From Winogradskyella wandonensis (GTDB taxonomy: Bacteria; Bacteroidota; Bacteroidia; Flavobacteriales; Flavobacteriaceae), in contig NZ_SMGI01000006.1 of assembly GCF_004346845.1 (NCBI RefSeq), positions 1-64,000 of the forward strand: DNA of 64,000 nt, in the 5' to 3' direction. The position numbers were made by a program, and so were the translations under genes. The notes under the pieces were generated by a model, which worked only from the letters and a program-made list of their open reading frames with translations, had not been told where the DNA came from and made no database searches. Of the stretch, positions 55,998-64,000 are shown piece after piece (positions within the stretch are counted from its first letter, which is position 1; every line of letters starts with the position of its first letter).

Positions 55998-56515
55998 TAT
56001 AGTTTATTTAATACGTTTAAATATTTTTTTAATTCTTTTTTAAATACATCGAAATTCTTTGTATCGACGTCTATCATCAAATCGTAAAGTCGCTCATCCA
56101 AATCGGAAATTCCAACTTTTAAATTGGCCTTTGACATGGCTGCAATTTGCTTCAATTCGTTGTTATCTGCTAAAAAATAGCAAATTAAAACATCAAAATT
56201 TGTTTCTGTAAAATTCTGCAACTCTACATTTTTTAGCTTACCTCTCCAACCAAAATCTTTAGGTGTAAAGATATTATCCCATTGGGTATGTTCGCCTTTG
56301 GTTTCTTCAGAAAAGGTAAAAAAATTTCGCTTTGTTTGTGGTATTTCTAACTCGTCTAAAAATGAATTTATTTTGTCGTAATCGCAATATTCTGAATGAT
56401 TTAAAAGCACACCTATAGATTCTACCTTCTCAGAGGAAGGTCTATCAACACGCATGGATAAGGTTTTATCGATAAATTTTTGATTTGATTTTTCTTTAAA
56501 TGCTTTTAAAATCAT
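55997..56515 (-). CDS. DUF6913-like conserved protein
   Basis: This 172-residue soluble protein matches, from memory, the Bacteroidota family DUF6913: a basic N-terminus (MILKAFKEKSNQKFIDKTLS), VESIGVLLNHSEYCDYDKINSFLDEL, then WRGKLKNVELQNFTETNFDVLICYFLADNNEL. Its function is unknown. It lies immediately before dapA (one-base overlap), a common place for this family. Confidence 0.82.
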   Translation of the reverse strand: MILKAFKEKSNQKFIDKTLSMRVDRPSSEKVESIGVLLNHSEYCDYDKINSFLDELEIPQTKRNFFTFSEETKGEHTQWDNIFTPKDFGWRGKLKNVELQNFTETNFDVLICYFLADNNELKQIAAMSKANLKVGISDLDERLYDLMIDVDTKNFDVFKKELKKYLNVLNKL

Positions 56516-56587
56516 CTATATTTAGACTTTGTGCAAATTTAACAAAAGTGCTTTCACTTTTTGTGTAATCCAATGATAAGTTATTAG

Positions 56588-57349
56588 ATGAAAACCAAAA
56601 TCTTTTTTTTATGTCTTATAGTCTTGATTTTTTCATCATGCAAACAAGATTATTCAATTTCTAAAATCGAAGGCAAACGATTAGAAATAAACGACAGCAT
56701 TAAAGCCGATAACACTGTAGATGCGTTTATTAAACCCTACAGAGATAAGGTTAACAAAGACTTAGATAGTACTTTGGCTTTTGCAGTTGACACCTATTCT
56801 AAGACTGATGGTGAATTAAATACAGCTATTGGTAATTTTATGGCAGATGCCCTTTACGAAATGACTAACCCTGTTTTTAAGTCTAGAACAGGAAAAGACA
56901 TAGACCTAGTATTATTAAATCATGGAGGAATTAGATCTATAATCTCTAAAGGTAATATAACCAGTAGGACGGCTTACGAAGTAATGCCTTTTGATAATAC
57001 GGTCGTAGTTACGACACTAAAAGGAGAACAGATAAAAGAACTTTTAACCTATCTAGCAAGTCGAAAACGCGCACATCCCATAGCTGGGCTTCAAGTAATT
57101 TTAAATGCAGACGGCAGTATTAATAGAGCGCTAATAAAAGGTTCTGAAATTGATTACAATAAAACCTACTACGTCGCTACAAGCGACTACCTGTATAATG
57201 GTGGTGACCGAATGAGTTTCTTAAAATCCAAAGACAGTTTATATGACCTAGATTATAAAATTAGAAACTTGTTGATTGATTATTTTAAAAAAATCGACAC
57301 GCTTCGACCTACAATAGACGATAGATTTATTCAACTAAAAGACAAATAA
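56588..57349 (+). CDS. Lipoprotein with 5'-nucleotidase C-terminal domain
   Basis: This 253-residue lipoprotein (lipobox Cys18, LIFSSC) contains only the substrate-binding C-terminal domain of 5'-nucleotidases: NTAIGNFMADALYEMTN, LLNHGGIRSIISKGNITSRTAYEVMPFDNTVVVTTLKG, and YYVATSDYLYNGGDRMSF. The catalytic metallophosphatase domain is encoded by the next gene. The stop overlaps that gene's ATG by one base (TAATG), so the two subunits are co-translated. Usual 5'-nucleotidases have the catalytic domain first in a single chain. Confidence 0.9.
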   Translation: MKTKIFFLCLIVLIFSSCKQDYSISKIEGKRLEINDSIKADNTVDAFIKPYRDKVNKDLDSTLAFAVDTYSKTDGELNTAIGNFMADALYEMTNPVFKSRTGKDIDLVLLNHGGIRSIISKGNITSRTAYEVMPFDNTVVVTTLKGEQIKELLTYLASRKRAHPIAGLQVILNADGSINRALIKGSEIDYNKTYYVATSDYLYNGGDRMSFLKSKDSLYDLDYKIRNLLIDYFKKIDTLRPTIDDRFIQLKDK

Positions 57350-58263
57350 TGAAACGTAGAACTTTTATACAACATACAACTGCAGCAGGTGCTTTAATTG
57401 GTTTAGGTGGCTTAAGTCTATCTTCTTTTAGTCCAAAAACCACAAAGAAAATAACCATTTTGCATACAAATGATGTCCATAGCCATATTGACCCGTTTGG
57501 TCCAAATGACGGAAGAAATGCAAATAAAGGTGGTGTAGCAAGGCGCGCATCTCTAGTAGAATCAATTAGGCAAGAAAACCCCAATACACTATTACTAGAT
57601 GCGGGAGATATCTTTCAAGGCACACCTTACTTTAATTACTATGGCGGAGAGTTAGAGTTTAAGTTAATGAGTATGCTTAAGTACGATTTAGCAACCATTG
57701 GTAACCACGATTTCGATAATGGTATTGACGGTTTGTACGCCCAGTTACCGCACGCAGATTTTGATTTTGTGTCTGCTAATTACGATTTTAAAAATACTGT
57801 TTTAGATACACATGTTAAACCATTTAAAACTTTTATTAAAGACGGTGTTAAGATAGGTGTGTTTGGATTGGGTATTGAATTAGAAGGATTAGTAGGAAAA
57901 AAACACTACAAAGAGACCGTTTACAATGACCCAATAGAAATTGCTCAAGACATGTCTAGAATCCTAAAAGATAATGAACACTGTGACATTGTTATTTGTT
58001 TGTCGCATCTTGGCTATTTCTACAAAAACAATCCAGATAAAGTGTCTGATTTGGTTATTGCTAGACAAACAAAAGATATTGATTTAATAATTGGAGGCCA
58101 CACACATACGTTCTTACCCAAACCAACAATAGAAAAAAATAGTGTTGGTAAAAATGTTTTAGTCAATCAAGTTGGGTGCTACGGACTCTACCTAGGACAA
58201 ATAGACTTTTACTTAGAAACTGGACAAGAACTGAAAGCAAAAGGCACTACAATCGTGGTTTAG
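57349..58263 (+). CDS. Calcineurin-like metallophosphatase of a split 5'-nucleotidase
   Basis: This 304-residue protein is the catalytic partner. Its N-terminus (KRRTFIQHTTAAGALIGLGG) resembles a twin-arginine or Sec signal, though a strict RRxFL motif is imperfect (RRTFIQ). The dinuclear metal motifs are present: ILHTNDVHSHIDP, LLDAGDIFQG, TIGNHDFDNG, CLSHLGY and GGHTHTF. The gene has no C-terminal nucleotidase domain of its own, which the upstream gene supplies. Likely activity: hydrolysis of 5'-nucleotides or UDP-sugars in the periplasm. Confidence 0.92.
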   Translation: MKRRTFIQHTTAAGALIGLGGLSLSSFSPKTTKKITILHTNDVHSHIDPFGPNDGRNANKGGVARRASLVESIRQENPNTLLLDAGDIFQGTPYFNYYGGELEFKLMSMLKYDLATIGNHDFDNGIDGLYAQLPHADFDFVSANYDFKNTVLDTHVKPFKTFIKDGVKIGVFGLGIELEGLVGKKHYKETVYNDPIEIAQDMSRILKDNEHCDIVICLSHLGYFYKNNPDKVSDLVIARQTKDIDLIIGGHTHTFLPKPTIEKNSVGKNVLVNQVGCYGLYLGQIDFYLETGQELKAKGTTIVV

Positions 58264-58269
58264 TTAGTA

Positions 58270-59019
58270 TTAGGCCTTTAGATTCTCGTTTAAATAATCG
58301 TAATTAGCAAATTTTTGATGCTTTAGTTTGGATTGTTTGTAAAAAAACACAAACGCTAAGACTAAAAAAACAGAATATATTGCCGCTAAATAGGTCATAT
58401 CAGCTATATAATAATAAGCTAATTGGAGCATTTCTGAAAAGAAAATAAACATGGTACCAATAAAGAAAAGCATTGACTTATTATCATCTTTGTCCATATA
58501 GTTAATCAAGGCAATAGATAGCAATGTCATGACTACGACATTATAAGAGAATTCCGTAACATACTCTGCATTAGATAATTGAGTTTCTGCAGTTTCGGTG
58601 ATAAGCGTAACACAAAACACGCTCAATACTAAAAGAATAATTATTGTTACTGGAAAGTTTTTAATAATATCTTTTAAGTTAAACGTTGAAATACACCTAA
58701 GAATCAGGAAAAAATAGGCAAGTATGCAAAGATAGTTACTAATAAAATATCCGTAGTCTATTTCATTTTCGTTGAAATAAAAATAATAATTAGAAACTAC
58801 ATCCGTCAGTTTAGCAAGCGTATAAAATATCAGAAAATAAAGGAAAAAAGGTGTATATCCTTTTCGATTTTCTTTTTGCCTTGCGTATAATATGGTCAAG
58901 GCTACGAGCAAAATAACGCTAATATTATCAGCGTAAATACCGTATTTCGCAATCTCTAAACCTATATATAAAATACTAAAAATAGCTAAGCCTATTTTTA
59001 ATAATCTATTGATAATCAT
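58270..59019 (-). CDS. Multi-helix membrane protein of unknown function
   Basis: This 249-residue protein has about eight hydrophobic helices and little else. I do not recognise the family; its even hydrophobicity and spacing recall YhhN-type (TMEM86-like) proteins, but this is weak. It ends 6 bases from the convergent metallophosphatase gene and has no partner on its own strand. Confidence 0.75.
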   Translation of the reverse strand: MIINRLLKIGLAIFSILYIGLEIAKYGIYADNISVILLVALTILYARQKENRKGYTPFFLYFLIFYTLAKLTDVVSNYYFYFNENEIDYGYFISNYLCILAYFFLILRCISTFNLKDIIKNFPVTIIILLVLSVFCVTLITETAETQLSNAEYVTEFSYNVVVMTLLSIALINYMDKDDNKSMLFFIGTMFIFFSEMLQLAYYYIADMTYLAAIYSVFLVLAFVFFYKQSKLKHQKFANYDYLNENLKA

Positions 59020-59144
59020 CTCTTTTTATTCTTAATAGCGGCGCCAAACATACAATAAAAAATGTAATTAAACGAATAAAATTGCATTTTATCGACAAAA
59101 AGTAGCGTTTATTAAGAAAATTATGACTTACAAAGTCTTTTAGA

Positions 59145-61720
<2,576 letters not shown>

Positions 61721-61733
61721 GAATTTATACGTT

Positions 61734-62603
61734 TTAGACAACTATTTTTTTTACACATGATAACATTCTATCATTTCCGTTTATGTCTTTTTTTAATTCT
61801 ATTTCTGAAAAACCACTCTCTACTAGGAGTTGTTTAGTTTGTTTTCCAAGATACTGATTGATTTCAAAATAAAGCGTTCCATGTTCTTTTAGAAATCGTT
61901 TAGAAAAGTGCGTTATCGCGTTATAAAACAACAGCGGATTATCGTCCGAAACAAATAAAGCTATATGTGGCTCGTTATTTAACACATTGGGTTTGATTTC
62001 TTCTTTTTCTAAATAGCGAACATATGGCGGATTAGATACTATAATATCGAAGCTTAATTCTCCGAAATTTAAATCCCATGAGCTTTCGTCTAAAATATTA
62101 CCTTCAACAAAATGAATATCTACATTATTTAATTTTGCATTAGACTTAGCTATTTCCAAAGCTTCATGACTAACATCTAAAGCATAAACTTTTGCATTTG
62201 GTAGATATTTAGCCAAAGACACAGCAATACACCCAGAGCCAGTTCCTATATCTAAAATTTTAATTGAGGTAGTTTTTGCGCTTTTTATGATTAAATCAAC
62301 CAATTCTTCTGTCTCTTGACGAGGAATTAAAACGGCTTCAGTAACTCTAAATTTTAGACCAAAAAACTCGGTTTCGCCCAATATATATTGTATCGGCCTC
62401 TCTGTTTTTAAAACGTCTAGCGTTTTAAACAAGGATTCCGTTTCTGCTTTAGTAACTGTAAATTCTCGCTCTAAAGACAACTGAATTCTAGGAATGTCAC
62501 AGAAATGCTCCAAACACAAAAAAAATAAGCTCTCTGCTTCATCCTTCTGGTAGATATCACCAAGTTCTTTAATAAATATGTGTTTTACATCTAGTGCTTT
62601 CAA
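61734..62603 (-). CDS. prmC: Peptide chain release factor N5-glutamine methyltransferase
   Basis: This 289-residue methyltransferase modifies the GGQ glutamine of RF1 and RF2. The SAM motif is ILDIGTGSGCIAVSLAKYLP, and the catalytic NPPY is in IIVSNPPYVRYL. The N-terminal helical domain (about 1-80) contacts the release factor. The start is TTG 62603 (LKALDVKHIF), because no in-frame ATG occurs nearby. It is 2 bases from the GNAT gene. Confidence 0.95.
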   Translation of the reverse strand: MKALDVKHIFIKELGDIYQKDEAESLFFLCLEHFCDIPRIQLSLEREFTVTKAETESLFKTLDVLKTERPIQYILGETEFFGLKFRVTEAVLIPRQETEELVDLIIKSAKTTSIKILDIGTGSGCIAVSLAKYLPNAKVYALDVSHEALEIAKSNAKLNNVDIHFVEGNILDESSWDLNFGELSFDIIVSNPPYVRYLEKEEIKPNVLNNEPHIALFVSDDNPLLFYNAITHFSKRFLKEHGTLYFEINQYLGKQTKQLLVESGFSEIELKKDINGNDRMLSCVKKIVV

Positions 62604-62605
62604 TA

Positions 62606-63097
62606 CTACAAATCTTTAAGCATCCAAACCGTGCAGGAATAGTGACCTGTATCTCCCATAGGTTTATCTATAGATTTAAACCCTACTTTTCGGTATAATT
62701 TCCTGGCGTCGTCCATGTAAGGCATCGTTTCTAAATAGCATTTATCAAAACCAGCAGTTTTAGCAAAATCCAAACATTTAGCCATCATTTTACTACCATA
62801 ACCTTTTCCGCGAGCCTCGGGCATAAAATACATTTTCTGAAGTTCGCAGACGTTACCATAGTAATTATCTAAAGGTGAAATCCCAGCGCCACCGATAATC
62901 TCATCTCCTTTGGCTACAACAAAATAAGCCTTCTTAGGCTTATTGTATGTTTCTGCCATGCAATCAAGCGCTTTATCTTCATAGGCTGTGCCAACTTTTG
63001 GAACACCATATTCAATTAAAACACTGCGAATCGCCTTTGCTATTTTAGGATTGTCTGCTTGCTCTATAGGACGTATTGCAATATTATCTTCACTCAC
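62606..63097 (-). CDS. GNAT family N-acetyltransferase
   Basis: This 163-residue acetyltransferase starts with GTG. The acetyl-CoA loop RGKGYGSKMMAKCLDFA is at about residues 95-111, and the following GFDKCYLETMPYMDDARKLYRKVGF is typical. The acceptor is unknown. It is in the run ligA-LOG-prmC-GNAT and divergent from ribD. Confidence 0.9.
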   Translation of the reverse strand: MSEDNIAIRPIEQADNPKIAKAIRSVLIEYGVPKVGTAYEDKALDCMAETYNKPKKAYFVVAKGDEIIGGAGISPLDNYYGNVCELQKMYFMPEARGKGYGSKMMAKCLDFAKTAGFDKCYLETMPYMDDARKLYRKVGFKSIDKPMGDTGHYSCTVWMLKDL

Positions 63098-63168
63098 TTT
63101 AAAGTCTTATTTTTGTGTTTCAAATTTAAGGAAATTCGATAGGTTTATAATCGAATTCGCAGGTCATT

Positions 63169-64000
63169 TTGAATACATCAGAAAACTATATAAAACGCTG
63201 TCTGCAAATTGCCAAAAATGGTTTAGGAACCACTAGACCCAACCCAATGGTTGGCGCAGTAATCGTTTATAACAACACTATAATTGGTGAGGGCTACACA
63301 AGTGCCTATGGCGGACCACATGCCGAAGTTAATGCCATAAATTCTGTGAAAGACAAATTGCTTTTACCAAAAAGCACGCTATATGTTACTTTAGAACCAT
63401 GCAGTCATTACGGAAAAACACCACCATGCAGTGACCTTATAATAAAATATAACATCCCAAAGGTTATTATCGGTTGTATTGACGATAATCCAGAGGTTGC
63501 TGGCAAAGGTGTCGCCAAACTTAGAAATTCAGGGTGTGATGTTAAAGTTGGCGTTTTAGAGGAAGAATGTAAAAGACATCATCAACGATTTTTTACATTT
63601 CATAATAAAAAGCGCCCATACATAATTTTGAAATGGGCAGAATCCAAAGATGGTTTTTTAGCACCAAAAACTAAGAACAAACAAAGACCTGTTTGGATTA
63701 CAAATGCCTATTCTAGACAATTAGTCCATAAATGGCGTTCCGAAGAACAAGCCATTTTAGTAGGAACAAATACCGTTTTGCAAGATAATCCTAGTCTAAC
63801 GGTTAGAGATTGGACAGGAGAACATCCGATACGCGTGGTATTAGATAAAGATTTGAAACTTAATAGTAACTTTTCTGTTTTTGACCATAAAGCTGAAACG
63901 TTAAAGATGATTGACGCAGATATTAATAGTATTTGCAAGAAGTTATTTGAAAAAAATATCAATTCTCTTATTGTAGAAGGCGGAGCAAAAACACTTCAAT
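63169..64000 (+). CDS. ribD: RibD riboflavin-biosynthesis protein, 5' part
   Basis: The frame runs past the window end, so only about 277 residues are seen. The N-terminal deaminase has PNPMVGAVIVYNN, the zinc-binding HAEVNAI, and TLEPCSHYGKTPPCSDLI. The reductase domain begins near residue 145 (PYIILKWAESKDG). The two domains perform the deamination and reduction steps of riboflavin synthesis. The only sensible start is TTG 63169 (LNTSENYIKRC), because an in-frame stop lies at 63148. It is 71 bases from the divergent GNAT gene. Confidence 0.93.
   Translation, partial: MNTSENYIKRCLQIAKNGLGTTRPNPMVGAVIVYNNTIIGEGYTSAYGGPHAEVNAINSVKDKLLLPKSTLYVTLEPCSHYGKTPPCSDLIIKYNIPKVIIGCIDDNPEVAGKGVAKLRNSGCDVKVGVLEEECKRHHQRFFTFHNKKRPYIILKWAESKDGFLAPKTKNKQRPVWITNAYSRQLVHKWRSEEQAILVGTNTVLQDNPSLTVRDWTGEHPIRVVLDKDLKLNSNFSVFDHKAETLKMIDADINSICKKLFEKNINSLIVEGGAKTLQ

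Noticed and set aside
63708..63962. Minus-strand ORF of 84 residues near the window end
   Set aside because: It is antisense to ribD, whose motifs are clear.

Overview
The window looks like a piece of chromosome from a marine-type member of the Flavobacteriaceae (Bacteroidota), with overall resemblance to Winogradskyella, Psychroserpens, Olleya and relatives. The genus is inferred from general resemblance only. The evidence is an AT-rich base composition judged by eye, a type IX secretion sorting domain on the first protein, many families largely restricted to Bacteroidota (DUF5686, DUF4835, DUF6913, DUF6503, DUF6495-like, RprX/RprY-like regulators, YtxJ of the bacillithiol system), few Shine-Dalgarno-like sequences, and promoters of the Bacteroidota type (TTTG, about 19 bases, then TAnnTTTG) before several genes.

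Layout. 1-9 kb: the end of a T9SS cargo protein, a secreted propeller-amidohydrolase fusion, hisS, a lone MacB-like permease, a small conserved protein and a GDPD lipoprotein. 8.5-9.7 kb: the rpsF-rpsR-rplI ribosomal operon. 9.8-17.9 kb: a LytTR response regulator, a 300-base intergenic region with a 92-base tandem repeat, priA, DUF2147, a YihY-type membrane protein, nadC, rlmH, a short HPF, a DCC oxidoreductase, an unknown protein and ytxJ. 18-20.7 kb: clpB. 20.8-22.7 kb: a very AT-rich three-gene cassette (STAS-like plus GHKL ATPase, DUF4325 STAS-like protein, two-helix membrane protein), ending in strong hairpins. This is the most accessory-looking locus and the best candidate for an undescribed system.

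23-33.3 kb: TraB/GumN protein, deoC-deoD (nucleoside salvage), an NTF2-histidine phosphatase fusion, DUF6503 lipoprotein, smpB, DUF5686 outer-membrane protein, an NTF2-like secreted protein, an X-Pro dipeptidyl-peptidase-like hydrolase and a small lipoprotein. 33.3-44.1 kb: pcm, a Gfo/Idh oxidoreductase, a 3-hydroxyacyl-CoA dehydrogenase, DUF1015, a secreted five-repeat protein resembling DUF7477, a YggS/PLPBP protein, an exonuclease-GIY-YIG protein with no ordinary start codon, a DUF3857/transglutaminase protein, a voltage-gated-type potassium channel and miaA.

44.2-63.1 kb is mostly on the minus strand and is housekeeping: the RprXY-like two-component system; a glycosyltransferase-YbbR-coaE operon with overlapping stop/start codons; fabI; and a long cluster DUF6913-dapA-bamD-rpoZ-coaBC-DUF4835-recN linking lysine, envelope, transcription, CoA and repair functions. 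A plus-strand 5'-nucleotidase split into two genes in reversed domain order follows. Then come a membrane protein, ligA, a LOG-family protein, prmC and a GNAT enzyme, with ribD diverging and running off the window end.

No tRNA, rRNA, CRISPR array, insertion sequence or phage genes were recognised. Intergenic palindromic repeats occur at about 7.4, 8.4, 10.6, 14.7, 15.6 and 35.1 kb. Several genes appear to start at TTG or GTG (recN, prmC, ribD, pcm, GNAT, YbbR). Three genes have a -7-like box so close to the ATG that leaderless mRNAs are likely.
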